Assembly (NCBI GenBank): GCA_030683155.1 | Contig: JAUXMV010000022.1 | Location: forward strand, 1 to 40,850 | DNA from: Bacteroidales bacterium | Lineage (GTDB): Bacteria > Bacteroidota > Bacteroidia > Bacteroidales > F082 | Direction of reading: 5' to 3' | Length of the DNA: 40,850 bases | Shown here: positions 23,797-34,766 of the stretch, in pieces | How the letters are laid out: each line of letters starts with the position of its first letter | How positions within the stretch are numbered: the first letter of the stretch is position 1 | The notes under the pieces: generated by a model | What the model saw: only the letters and a program-made list of their open reading frames with translations | What the model was told of the DNA's origin: nothing | Database searches by the model: none | Position numbers and translations under genes: made by a program

Positions 23797-25143
23797 TTGG
23801 AAACGCCTGATCCTGACCCTTATGCGAGTATAATCTCGCTAATGACATCCATTATTTTTCTCGGCTTTGATGCCAACACTGTGTTTAGCCTGCTTGCGCT
23901 TTTGATTTTGTTGGCTATTTCTGCAATGATTTCGGGCAGCGAAACAGCTTTTTTTTCGCTCAAACCTGCCGATCTCAATGTTTTAAAAGAAGAAGTGAGC
24001 GAGCAAAACAAAAAAGTGCTGCATTTGCGGGAAATACCAAAAACGCTGCTTGCCACAATACTTATTGTAAACAATCTGGTCAATGTTTCAATTGTAATCC
24101 TGTCTTCTTACATCACATTCAAGCTTTTTGATTTTTCGCAAAATGAATTGGCTGCATTCTTCATTCAGGTAGTTGTTATCACTTCGTTGATACTTATTTT
24201 TGGCGAAATTGTACCTAAAATCTATGCCAATAAGAAACCTCTTCACATTGCACAGATGATGGCACCTCTGCTCATGGTTTTTATCTATATTTTCAAGCCT
24301 CTGAGTGCAACTTTGGTTGGGTCAATTTCTTTTCTGGATAAACATCTTGCAAATAAAACGCATAGTCTGACAATGAGTGAGTTGTCAGCAGCAATTGATA
24401 TAACCTCAGACGAAACTACTCCGCCAGCCGAAAAGAAGATGCTTAAAGGTATTGCCACTTTTGGTGAAAAAGAGGTGCGCAGCGTGATGAAATCGCGTGT
24501 CGATATTTCGGCCATCGATGTTAAGGCAAGCTTTGAAAAACTCATCGATGTGGTGCTGAACAGCGGCTATTCGCGCATACCTGTTTTTGAAGGAAATCTT
24601 GATAAGATTATGGGCATTCTTTATATAAAAGATCTGATTCCTTTTTTAAGCAATGATGATATCGAATGGAAAAAGCTTATCAGACCTGCATTTTTTGTTC
24701 CTGAAAACAAAAAGATCAATGATTTACTTCAGGAGTTCAGGCAAAAGAAAATTCATATGGCCATTGTTGTGGATGAATATGGTGGTACAGCCGGACTACT
24801 TACGCTTGAAGATATTATTGAAGAAATTGTGGGAGACATTTCAGATGAGTTTGACAAGGTTCCCGACGACAGTTTCTACAAAAAAACAGGTCAAGGCATT
24901 TATGTTTTTGAAGGCCGGACCAATCTTGTTGATTTTATTAAGGTGATGGATCTCGAAGATCATTATTTCGAGAATGTACAAGGTGATTCAGATACGCTCG
25001 CTGGTTTATTACTCGAACTGGAAGGACGTATTCCTGAAAACGGCGTTCAGGTGAAATGTAAAGGTTTTCTTTTTGAAGTGGTTGATGCCGATACACGCCG
25101 GATAAAGCAGATAAAAGTAACTTACAGCAGTAACGATGTATAG
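23797..25143 (+). CDS. gldE: Gliding motility-associated protein GldE (CNNM/CorC-type)
   Basis: The protein has 448 residues. I keep the TTG start at 23797, because the N-terminus ETPDPDPYASI resembles that of GldE proteins; the next ATG is 14 codons on and still before the first membrane helix. A CNNM (DUF21) domain with three to four transmembrane helices (MISGSETAFFSL, FGEIVPKIYANK) is followed by two CBS domains (YSRIPVFEGNLDKIMGILYIKDL and MAIVVDEYGGTAGLLTLEDIIEEIVGDI). A C-terminal CorC/HlyC domain ends the protein. In gliding Bacteroidota GldE works with the lipoprotein GldD, which follows with an 8-nt overlap. Confidence 0.9.
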   Translation: METPDPDPYASIISLMTSIIFLGFDANTVFSLLALLILLAISAMISGSETAFFSLKPADLNVLKEEVSEQNKKVLHLREIPKTLLATILIVNNLVNVSIVILSSYITFKLFDFSQNELAAFFIQVVVITSLILIFGEIVPKIYANKKPLHIAQMMAPLLMVFIYIFKPLSATLVGSISFLDKHLANKTHSLTMSELSAAIDITSDETTPPAEKKMLKGIATFGEKEVRSVMKSRVDISAIDVKASFEKLIDVVLNSGYSRIPVFEGNLDKIMGILYIKDLIPFLSNDDIEWKKLIRPAFFVPENKKINDLLQEFRQKKIHMAIVVDEYGGTAGLLTLEDIIEEIVGDISDEFDKVPDDSFYKKTGQGIYVFEGRTNLVDFIKVMDLEDHYFENVQGDSDTLAGLLLELEGRIPENGVQVKCKGFLFEVVDADTRRIKQIKVTYSSNDV

Positions 25144-25735
25144 CAGATTTCTTTCTCATTTCTTTTTTGTCGTCATTATTTCTTTTTTTTTCCTTACAGC
25201 TTGTGAACAAAATTATTCACCAAAGCCACGTGGATACTTTCGCATCGACCTGCCACAGAAATCATGGAAAAAATATGATGCGCTTCAACAATATAATTTT
25301 GAATATCCTGAATACGCGGAGGTGATTCCTGATCCAGATTCGCCAGTTGAGGAAAGCTGGTTGAACATCGAGTTTCCGCAAATGAAAGCCAGTCTGCATC
25401 TTAGTTATAAAAAACTCAACAACAACCTGAATGTTTTTGTCGAGGATGCCCGCACCATGGCAATGAAACATCTGCCAAAAGCCAATGCCATTACCGACAG
25501 CATTATTTCATTTCAAGAGGCAAATATTTACGGCGCCTTGTATCAAATTGGCGGCAAAGGCGTGGCATCCCCTTTACAGTTTTATGTCACTGACTCGGCG
25601 AACCATTTTGTGCGCGGTGCTTTATACTTTAATATAAGACCAAACAACGACTCCATCGAACCCTTGATCCGTTTTGTGAAAGCAGATGTGCTGCATTTTA
25701 TGCAAACATTGGAATGGAAGCAGCCGGTCAGGTAG
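25136..25735 (+). CDS. gldD: Gliding motility lipoprotein GldD
   Basis: The protein has 199 residues. A lipoprotein signal has lipobox LTAC (Cys near residue 23). The mature start YSPKPRGYFRIDLP, followed by FEYPEYAEVIPD, and the later segment ADVLHFMQTLEW are characteristic of GldD. GldD stabilises or partners the T9SS/gliding machinery together with GldE; many carriers do not glide. It overlaps gldE by 8 nt. Confidence 0.9.
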   Translation: MYSRFLSHFFFVVIISFFFLTACEQNYSPKPRGYFRIDLPQKSWKKYDALQQYNFEYPEYAEVIPDPDSPVEESWLNIEFPQMKASLHLSYKKLNNNLNVFVEDARTMAMKHLPKANAITDSIISFQEANIYGALYQIGGKGVASPLQFYVTDSANHFVRGALYFNIRPNNDSIEPLIRFVKADVLHFMQTLEWKQPVR

Positions 25736-25761
25736 TCTGTTAATTTTATTTTTAGAATCAC

Positions 25762-26169
25762 TTGAAAAGAATCATAAATCAAAAAATTGCGCACGTAACG
25801 CTTTTAGTTGATGATTACGACGAAGCAATTGAATTCTATCGTGGCAAGCTAAATTTTCGCTTGATCGAAGACAATAAACTTTCTGACATAAAAAGATGGG
25901 TTTTAATTGCACCACCAGGGACTTCCGAATTCTGTCTCCTACTTGCAAAGGCCGCAAATGAAATTCAGAAAACTCAGGTTGGAAACCAATCAGGAGGTCG
26001 GGTTTTTTTGTTTTTGTACACTGAAGATTTTGAAAGTGATTATGAAAATCTGATACAACAAAAAATAAAAATCGTAAGGCAGCCCCAACATGAAAGTTAT
26101 GGAAAAGTGGCTGTTTTTGCTGATCTGTATGGTAATCTCTGGGACTTGATTGAACCAGGAAATGTATAA
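25762..26169 (+). CDS. VOC-fold (glyoxalase/bleomycin-resistance type) protein
   Basis: The protein has 135 residues and a TTG start at 25762; no ATG occurs near the N-terminus. The pattern IAHVTLLVDDYDEAIEFYRGKLNF at the start and VAVFADLYGNLWDLIEP at the end are the two halves of a VOC domain. His and Glu are at the usual metal-ligand places. The substrate cannot be predicted. It follows gldD by 26 nt and converges on the methionine operon. Confidence 0.85.
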   Translation: MKRIINQKIAHVTLLVDDYDEAIEFYRGKLNFRLIEDNKLSDIKRWVLIAPPGTSEFCLLLAKAANEIQKTQVGNQSGGRVFLFLYTEDFESDYENLIQQKIKIVRQPQHESYGKVAVFADLYGNLWDLIEPGNV

Positions 26170-26207
26170 ACAACCATGATAAACAGGTTCTCCATGATTA
26201 CCCTTTT

Positions 26208-26243
26208 TAAGTAAAATCAATAACAAAAAGGAATTTCACTTAA
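26208..26243. terminator. Weak hairpin between converging genes
   Basis: TTAAGTAAAAT (26208-26218) can pair with ATTTCACTTAA (26233-26243) with one mismatch. It lies between the VOC gene and homoserine dehydrogenase, which converge. The stem is AT-rich, so it would be a poor terminator. Confidence 0.3.
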
Positions 26244-26286
26244 GCTATTTCAACAAACGTTTACAATGCTTTTATCGAAAGTCAGC

Positions 26287-27483
26287 TTATACCTCTTCCT
26301 CATAAAAAGCCAGAAAGACATTTAATTTCAGAATTATGTTTTTCAGCCTGACAAGCTCAGAAAGCCTTATTTCGCCAATCACAAAATTATATTGCTTACT
26401 GGTGTATTTTTCGCTTATCCTTTCAAAATTGAAATGACTGAGGTCGATCAGATTCTCATAGCGGAGATATATTTTCAGTTTCAGGTCTTCGCAGTAGGAT
26501 AGCTTTCTGAAGTATTTGATTTTCTTGTATTCGTAACTGTATGCATGTTCGCAGGCTGTGATGTCGCTCAAAACCGCCGAACCTGTTGGATAAGCGCCTG
26601 CACCTTTACCAAACATAAACTGCTTGTCATAATACTGACCTTCAATGATTACGCCATTGTACTCGTATTCCACGTTGTAAACATAATTCTCCGGACTTGT
26701 CAGGCAAGGCATCACAAACAAGCTGAAGTTTTCCTTTCCCAGCTTTACCAATCTTGCGATAAGCTTAATTTTAAAGCCCTTTTCAATGGCAAATCGGATG
26801 TCGTCTCTCCTGATATTTCTTATTCCTGTATGAAACAACTTTTCAGGATGCACCCAGGTTCCAATGGCATGTGTGGCAATGATTACAAGTTTGTAAAGGG
26901 CATCATATCCATCCACATCCGATGATGGGTCACTTTCGGCGAAACCGAGATTCTGCGCTTCTTTCAGGGCTGTGGCATAATCCGTTCCATTTTTAAAAAG
27001 CTGTGTCAGAATGAAATTGGAAGAGCCGTTTAAAATCCCGGTTACCGAAGTCATCAGGTCATTGTCATAGTATTCTTCAAGGTTGCGGATAATGGGAATG
27101 CTGCCACAGGCAGAAGCTTCGTAGAGAAGTGTTCCTTTAAACTTTTGCTGAAGCTCGATGAGCTCAGGCAGATGAAATGCCAGCATTTTTTTGTTGCCGC
27201 TTACAATGCGCTTACCGTTTTGTAAAGCAGTTTTGGCAATATTATAGGCCTCCACAGGGTCATCAATTAGCTCAACGAAAAGATTGATTTCTTCATCTTC
27301 CAGCACTTTTGAGATTTCAGTGGTGAAAAATTCTGCAGGAAGGCTGCGTTTTTTTTCAGGATTTCGGATGCAGATCAGTTTGATTCTGGCGTTGACAGTC
27401 TTGCTGTTTTCGAGTACATGGTAAAGTCCTTCGCCAACAACACCAAAGCCAAAAAGTCCGATAACAAGTTCAGACTTTTCCAT
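26287..27483 (-). CDS. hom: Homoserine dehydrogenase
   Basis: The protein has 398 residues. It reduces aspartate semialdehyde to homoserine with NAD(P)H. The N-terminal Rossmann motif is GLFGFGVVGEGL. The catalytic domain has EASACGSIPIIRNL, GILNGSSNFIL, a DVDGYDALYKL segment and GKGAGAYPTGSAVLSDI. The last 70 residues do not look like a canonical ACT domain, so feedback control is uncertain. It is the last gene of the operon and overlaps metX by 14 nt. The aspartokinase is a separate protein here, not fused as in ThrA. Confidence 0.93.
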   Translation of the reverse strand: MEKSELVIGLFGFGVVGEGLYHVLENSKTVNARIKLICIRNPEKKRSLPAEFFTTEISKVLEDEEINLFVELIDDPVEAYNIAKTALQNGKRIVSGNKKMLAFHLPELIELQQKFKGTLLYEASACGSIPIIRNLEEYYDNDLMTSVTGILNGSSNFILTQLFKNGTDYATALKEAQNLGFAESDPSSDVDGYDALYKLVIIATHAIGTWVHPEKLFHTGIRNIRRDDIRFAIEKGFKIKLIARLVKLGKENFSLFVMPCLTSPENYVYNVEYEYNGVIIEGQYYDKQFMFGKGAGAYPTGSAVLSDITACEHAYSYEYKKIKYFRKLSYCEDLKLKIYLRYENLIDLSHFNFERISEKYTSKQYNFVIGEIRLSELVRLKNIILKLNVFLAFYEEEV

Positions 27484-28501
27484 AAGTGCTTAAAAAAGAT
27501 TGTGTTAATTTGGTAAGTTGATCCACTTCGATAAGAAAACCATCATGGCCAAAGTCAGTGTAAATGGTTTTGTAAACAGCTCCGGGAATATGATCTGCAA
27601 CAAATTTTTGTTCATCGGTTGGAAAAAGCCTGTCGGTATCAAGCGACAAAACCAGGGTCTTCGCCTTAACCGATTTCAGTGCAGCTTCAATGCTTTCGCG
27701 GCCACGTCCCACATTATGGCTGTCAAAAAGCCTTGACATCGCAACATAGCTGAAGGCATTATACCGCTGAATCAGTTTTTCACCCTGATACTGCTGATAG
27801 GAAACAGCTTTGTATCCCGCAAGCAGTTGATTGCTTTCATCTTTCTGAGTCAGATTGTAAGCTTCCGAAGTGCGGTAACTTATTAGCGCCATTGCCCGTG
27901 CGGCTTTCAGACCCTGCAACCCACCTTTGGGATTGTCTTCAAAAAAGCTGGAATCTGCATGAATGGCCATTCGTTGTGCCTCGTTGAAGGCAATATTCCA
28001 CGGAGAAGCAAAGGCACTGGCAGCAATAAACACCAGATTGCGGACTATTTCAGGAAACATAATGCTCCATTCTAATGCCTGAAAAGCGCCAATAGAACCT
28101 CCAATAGCCATGTAAACAGAAGTAATTTTCAAATGTTTTCGCAATATTTCGTGGGCATTTGCAACATCACGCACAGTAATCAGCGGAAAGTCCCTATACC
28201 ATGGCCGGCCTGTTTCCGGATTCAGATCAAGCGGGCCTGTGCTGCCATAGCATGAACCTATAACATTGGCACAAACGATAAAATACTTGTCAGTATCAAA
28301 CAACAGGCCTGAACCAACTGTATCGGGCCACCAGCTTTCCACGTCAGAATTGGCTGTGTAGGCATGGCAAACCCAAATGACATTGTCAGCATTTTTGTTA
28401 AGTTTACCTTGAGTGTGATAAGCAATCTGAAGTTCCTGCAAGGTTGTACCACATTCAAGTTCAAAGGGTTTCTGATGGAGATAAAAATTTGTTTTGCTCA
28501 T
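27470..28501 (-). CDS. metX: Homoserine O-acetyltransferase (MetX family)
   Basis: The protein has 343 residues with an alpha/beta-hydrolase fold. The nucleophile Ser136 lies in GGSIGAFQALEW. The acid and base of the triad are expected at LSLDTDRLFPTDEQ and DFGHDGFL. The opening segment ELQIAYHTQGKLNKNADNVIWVCHA and NVIGSCYGSTGP are typical of MetX. Whether the acyl donor is acetyl- or succinyl-CoA is not settled by sequence alone. It sits 9 nt after metY and overlaps hom, consistent with polycistronic translation. Confidence 0.93.
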   Translation of the reverse strand: MSKTNFYLHQKPFELECGTTLQELQIAYHTQGKLNKNADNVIWVCHAYTANSDVESWWPDTVGSGLLFDTDKYFIVCANVIGSCYGSTGPLDLNPETGRPWYRDFPLITVRDVANAHEILRKHLKITSVYMAIGGSIGAFQALEWSIMFPEIVRNLVFIAASAFASPWNIAFNEAQRMAIHADSSFFEDNPKGGLQGLKAARAMALISYRTSEAYNLTQKDESNQLLAGYKAVSYQQYQGEKLIQRYNAFSYVAMSRLFDSHNVGRGRESIEAALKSVKAKTLVLSLDTDRLFPTDEQKFVADHIPGAVYKTIYTDFGHDGFLIEVDQLTKLTQSFLSTYGKV

Positions 28502-28510
28502 AAAAAGATA

Positions 28511-31229
<2,719 letters not shown>

Positions 31230-31292
31230 GATACGATAATTTACCGGTGATTAAAAAATAGAAATGAAATGAAAAACGAAATGAAAATACAG

Positions 31293-31307
31293 ATGCGCCT
31301 AGCGCAT
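31293..31307 (-). promoter_or_regulatory. Hairpin in the leader of the methionine operon
   Basis: On the - strand ATGCGC-TAG-GCGCAT is a perfect 6-bp stem with a 3-nt loop, and the loop is the stop codon of the leader ORF. A T-rich stretch follows on the - strand. It could act as an attenuator coupled to leader-ORF translation. Confidence 0.35.
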
Positions 31308-31412
31308 TCGCATGAAAACCGGCATGTGGGTGGGTGAAGTGAGTAAGAAATCGAGATGCTTGCTGCGAGTCTCTTCTAAGCCTAAAAAATTCTGAATTTT
31401 GTTCAAATACAT
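31299..31412 (-). CDS. Possible 37-residue leader ORF between SAM riboswitch and aspartokinase
   Basis: An ATG 14 nt downstream of the riboswitch opens a frame of 37 codons (MYLNKIQNFLG ... HMPVFMRMR). Three of the last eight residues are Met, and the stop codon forms the loop of a hairpin. This arrangement resembles amino-acid-responsive leader peptides, but no homologue is known to me and a 37-codon frame can arise by chance. The frame continues upstream across the riboswitch to 31610, which is clearly spurious there. Confidence 0.3.
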   Translation of the reverse strand: MYLNKIQNFLGLEETRSKHLDFLLTSPTHMPVFMRMR

Positions 31413-31425
31413 AGTTTTCAGCGTT

Positions 31426-31540
31426 TTTGGTTTATAATTCCGGACTTTCCGGGTAGGTATTAGCACCTTTTTGCTGCTTTTTGCAAAGGTTGCTAGAGGT
31501 TCGCAGAGCCTAATCTCTCCCCTCTTCTTTATAATCCAAA
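31426..31540 (-). promoter_or_regulatory. SAM-I (S-box) riboswitch of the methionine operon
   Basis: Read on the - strand, the segment has the S-box core in order: AGAGGGGAGAGATTAGGCTC, then GCGAACCTCTAGCAACC, then a hairpin arm leading to GGTGCTAATACCTACC, then P4 (CCGGAAAGTCCGG). P1 forms between TTTGGATTATAA (5') and TTATAAACCAAA (3') with one mismatch. GCAACC and GGTGCTAAT-CCTAC are the most conserved parts of this class. On binding S-adenosylmethionine it represses expression. It controls aspartokinase, metY, metX and hom downstream. Confidence 0.9.
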
Positions 31541-31578
31541 CGCCTCGTGACCGAACAGGAGGTTGTTTGAACCGGCGG

Positions 31579-31610
31579 CAAAGATAAAGCAAAAGAAAAA
31601 TAAGCTGCAA
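31579..31610 (-). promoter_or_regulatory. Methionine operon promoter
   Basis: On the - strand TTG (31610-31608), 21 nt, then TATCTTTG (31586-31579) matches the Bacteroidota consensus. It lies about 40 nt upstream of the riboswitch P1 stem. The untranslated leader would be roughly 340 nt. Confidence 0.55.
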
Positions 31611-32243
31611 GAAAAAAATGAAGTTTCTGTCATTTTATACAAAAGTGAATCACCAATGAAAAAAACTTTCCTGCAATTCTCCTGTTGATCTGAATCCGCC
31701 TCAATTGTTTCAGTAATACCCCCCCCCATTCGTGACAGCTACCGACAGAGCCGCCTGATATTTGCAGGTGCAGGATATAACAATGATAAAAGACAAAACC
31801 CTCATCATCCCTGTCCCGTAGGGACATGAGATCGGTAAAAAGCGACCTGAAAACCAAGATCATCATTGTCCCGTAGGGACAACAGATCGGTAAAAAACGT
31901 TCTTTGAAAAACATGCTATCTAGCGTACCTACGGCACGCCGGATTTCCTTTTGGATGACGTTTTTACCAATGTTTCGTCCCTACGGGACGGGCAGAAGAA
32001 ACACACAATCCGAAAATCCCTGTCCCGTAGGGACATGAGATCGGTAAAGAAATACAAAAGATGACCATCATGTCCCGCAGCTGCAGAGCACCGGTAACAT
32101 TTGCAGATGCATGTTTATAACCGCATACCCCTGATCTTTAATTTCTGATATCCCTTTTTTCAGAATGCTTTCAGGATTCTGATTCTTCACATATGACTTT
32201 TAATTACTTTTACAACTTCAAAAATCCAATAAAAAATTCTGGA
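31611..32243. other. Intergenic region between the divergent met operon and M14 peptidase
   Basis: Apart from the REP-like cluster listed separately, this holds the extreme 5' flank of the met operon, a run of nine C at 31719-31727, and AT-rich sequence before the peptidase gene. I see no credible ORF. Confidence 0.5.
31803..32098. repeat. Cluster of REP-like palindromic repeats
   Basis: Three copies of the palindrome TGTCCCGTAGGGACA (31812-31826, 31867-31881, 32021-32035) are each followed by 3-4 nt and ATCGGTAAA. An inverted copy lies at 31957-31993 (TTACC before CGTCCCTACGGGACG). A degenerate copy is at 32071-32098 (TGTCCCGCAG ... CCGGTAAC). A related palindrome with GTACCTACGGCAC lies at 31922-31940. 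Unit sizes and spacing are irregular. These are REP-type dispersed repeats of the kind found in Bacteroidota genomes, possibly mobilised by a Y1 (IS200-like) transposase elsewhere. Confidence 0.8.
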
Positions 32244-34595
32244 ATGAAAAAAATCTTTTTGCTGATTCTACTGATTTTGCCGGCATTCCTTCTGCAGGCA
32301 CAGGACGAAATGCTCTATTCACGTGTAAAAATTTCACTTGAAGGCAAAGATATTCAACAGCTTGCTCAAACAGGTATTGACCTCACCGAAGGCCAGTTCA
32401 GGGCAGGTGTTTTTCTGATTTCAGACCTGAGCGCCGATGAAGTTTTAAAGGTTCGGCAGGCTGGTTTCGATGTAGAAGTAATAATACAAGATGTCTCGGC
32501 TTTCTATAAAGAAAGAGCTGCTGCCGAAATGGGAGTTTCTATTGTTCGCAATCCGGCAGACGAGTTTCCAATACCCCAAAACTGGGGGCTTGGTTCAATG
32601 GGAGGTTTTTACACCTATCAGCAAGTGATGGATAAACTTGATTTTATGGCCGCAACTTGGCCTCATTTAATAACGGTGAAACAACCAATCAATCCTTTAA
32701 CACCATCAAATCAGGGATATCCAATATGGTGGCTTAAAATAAGTGATAATCCAAACGAGGAAGAGGATGAGCCTAAGGTGTTATATACCAGTCTTATACA
32801 TGCCCGCGAAGGAATTGGTGTGCAACAGATGATTTATTATATGCTTTGGCTGCTCGAAAACTATGAAACCAATGCAACAGCTAAACTAATTGTCGACAAT
32901 ACGCAATTATATTTTGTTCCGGTTGTAAATCCTGACGGGTATTTATACAACCAACAAATTTCCCCAAACGGAGGCGGCATGTGGCGCAAGAACCGCAGAT
33001 TGAATTTTGGTGGCACTACAGGTGTTGACATCAATCGGAATTTTGGCTACAAATGGGGGCTCGACAATACTGGGTCGTCAAATAACCCCTCTGATGAAAC
33101 GTATCGCGGAACCTCAGCTTTTAGTGAGCCTGAAACTGACAACCTACGTCAATTTTGTGAGATGCATGACTTCCAAATCGCTTTGAACTATCATTCCTAT
33201 AGCAATCTGCTTCTCTATCCATGGGGTTGGACGGATGTTCCATGTCCTGATGACGCCATCTTTTCGGCTCACGCTGCCTTGATGACACGCGACAGCAAAT
33301 ATGTTTATGGCGCCGGAAGTTCAACAATTTATCCTACCAATGGGGGTTCTGATGACTATATGTACGGCGATACAGAAAACAAAAACGCCATCTTTTCCTA
33401 TACGCCTGAAGTTGGCAGTTCATCCGATGGTTTCTGGCCGTCAATAAGCCGTATCATACCTCTTTGCCAAGAAAACATGATTCAAAATGTTTATGCAGCT
33501 TTGCTTTCAGGCAGTTATGGAAAACTCTCCGACAAATCGGAAACCATCATTGGAAATAAACAGTTTAATCTTCCTTTCGAACTACAAAGGCTGGGTTTTG
33601 GAGAAAATGAATCCTGGACTGTCAGCATTGAGCCATTGGATGATTGGATTGTTCAGGTTGAAGGATCAAAGCAATTTGGTCAGCTTGAAATAATGGAGAC
33701 CGTGCAGGATTCTTTTGCAATAACACTCAATAACAGCATTTTAAGCGGACAATCATTTCGTTTTCTTTTGACGCTGGATAATGGCATGTATGTTACAAAA
33801 GACACGATCACGAAAATGTTTGGAGTCACATCTTATGTTTTTCAGGATAATGGTAATCAACTAATAAACTGGACACCGGGAAGCTGGGGATTGACACAAT
33901 CTTCTTTTATATCAGCACCTTCTTCCATCACTGATTCACCATTAGGAAATTATCCAAACAACGTAAATAGTTCAATAACCCTAACACAAGCTGTAGAAAT
34001 ACCAAATACAACTTATGCACAACTGAGTTTCTGGGCAAAATGGGATATTGAAGCCGGTTGGGATTATGCCAGAGTGATGATAAAACCTGTTGGTTCCATA
34101 AGCTGGATTCCTTTGCAAGGAAAATACACCAAGCCGGGAAACTCAAATCAAATTCCGGGTATACCACTTTATGACGGTGTTTCAAACTGGGTAAAAGAAC
34201 AAATTGATCTCTCCGATTATGCAGGAATGAGCATACAATTGCGTTTTAATTTAGTGAGTGATGGATATATCACTGGCGATGGATTTTATTTTGATGACGT
34301 TGAAATTGTTGTTCTCGATGTTGAAACAGCTCTGGAATCGACAAAAGAAGCTATTACTTCTCTGAAAATTTATCCGAACCCTGCAAGTACACAAATCAGC
34401 GTACATTCAAGCATTCCTTTTACAGTCGGTCAAAAAGCGGAAGTTTTGGATACCTATGGAAAAATATTAATGGAAGTTTCTTGTGAAGCCGGTGAAAAAC
34501 ATCTTAACATTGCGACTGATAAACTCAAATCCGGAATTTATTTTTTAAGATTAAACAAGACACCCTCAGTGGTTTCTAAGTTTGTGATAAAATAA
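32244..34595 (+). CDS. Secreted M14 zinc carboxypeptidase with T9SS sorting domain
   Basis: The protein has 783 residues. I start it at ATG 32244, which gives the signal peptide MKKIFLLILLILPAFLLQA; the frame opens 17 codons earlier. The peptidase domain (about 110-420) has zinc ligands His186 and Glu189 (LIHAREG) and His317 (NYHSYSN), with catalytic Glu389 (YTPEVGSSSD). VNPDGY and DINRNFGYKWG are typical of M14. A beta-sandwich MAM-like region follows. The last 80 residues (LKIYPNPASTQISVHS ... SGIYFLRL ... KFVIK) are a type A sorting domain for outer membrane export by T9SS. Its substrate is unknown. Confidence 0.9.
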   Translation: MKKIFLLILLILPAFLLQAQDEMLYSRVKISLEGKDIQQLAQTGIDLTEGQFRAGVFLISDLSADEVLKVRQAGFDVEVIIQDVSAFYKERAAAEMGVSIVRNPADEFPIPQNWGLGSMGGFYTYQQVMDKLDFMAATWPHLITVKQPINPLTPSNQGYPIWWLKISDNPNEEEDEPKVLYTSLIHAREGIGVQQMIYYMLWLLENYETNATAKLIVDNTQLYFVPVVNPDGYLYNQQISPNGGGMWRKNRRLNFGGTTGVDINRNFGYKWGLDNTGSSNNPSDETYRGTSAFSEPETDNLRQFCEMHDFQIALNYHSYSNLLLYPWGWTDVPCPDDAIFSAHAALMTRDSKYVYGAGSSTIYPTNGGSDDYMYGDTENKNAIFSYTPEVGSSSDGFWPSISRIIPLCQENMIQNVYAALLSGSYGKLSDKSETIIGNKQFNLPFELQRLGFGENESWTVSIEPLDDWIVQVEGSKQFGQLEIMETVQDSFAITLNNSILSGQSFRFLLTLDNGMYVTKDTITKMFGVTSYVFQDNGNQLINWTPGSWGLTQSSFISAPSSITDSPLGNYPNNVNSSITLTQAVEIPNTTYAQLSFWAKWDIEAGWDYARVMIKPVGSISWIPLQGKYTKPGNSNQIPGIPLYDGVSNWVKEQIDLSDYAGMSIQLRFNLVSDGYITGDGFYFDDVEIVVLDVETALESTKEAITSLKIYPNPASTQISVHSSIPFTVGQKAEVLDTYGKILMEVSCEAGEKHLNIATDKLKSGIYFLRLNKTPSVVSKFVIK

Positions 34596-34628
34596 TTAAA
34601 TTTTTTTCAGAAATTTATAAAGTGAACA

Positions 34629-34668
34629 AAACAGCCGGTTTTTCTCAAAAAAAAGCCGGCTGTTTTTC
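34629..34668 (+). terminator. Rho-independent terminator after the M14 peptidase
   Basis: ACAGCCGG (34631-34638) and CCGGCTGT (34656-34663) form the stem, extended by flanking A/T pairs, with a T-run after it. It lies about 35 nt after the peptidase stop. Confidence 0.8.
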
Positions 34669-34691
34669 ATTTGTGTCATCTAAAAAACTTA

Positions 34692-34734
34692 CTTTTGACC
34701 TGCATTCTGTCGTTCTGACATTGCAGGTCAAAAG
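34692..34734. repeat. 13-bp perfect inverted repeat upstream of corA
   Basis: CTTTTGACCTGCA (34692-34704) and TGCAGGTCAAAAG (34722-34734) are exact inverse complements around a 17-nt loop that contains a smaller TGTC/GACA pairing. It ends 32 nt before the corA ATG. It could be an operator, an mRNA hairpin in the corA leader, or the end of a small mobile element. Confidence 0.6.
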
Positions 34735-34766
34735 CAAATTGAATTTAAAGATGGAGGAGAAAGCCA

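Noticed and set aside
31413-31610. Upstream part of the 103-codon frame containing the leader ORF
   Set aside because: It crosses the SAM-I riboswitch and the transcript start region; the open frame is incidental.
31719-31727. Run of nine C as a phase-variation tract
   Set aside because: It is intergenic, upstream of the mapped met promoter and far from the peptidase start, so slippage would not switch any gene I can identify.
31803-32098. Regular palindromic repeats considered as a CRISPR array
   Set aside because: The repeats are only 15 nt plus a tail, are unevenly spaced, one is inverted, and no spacer-like unique segments of constant length lie between them.
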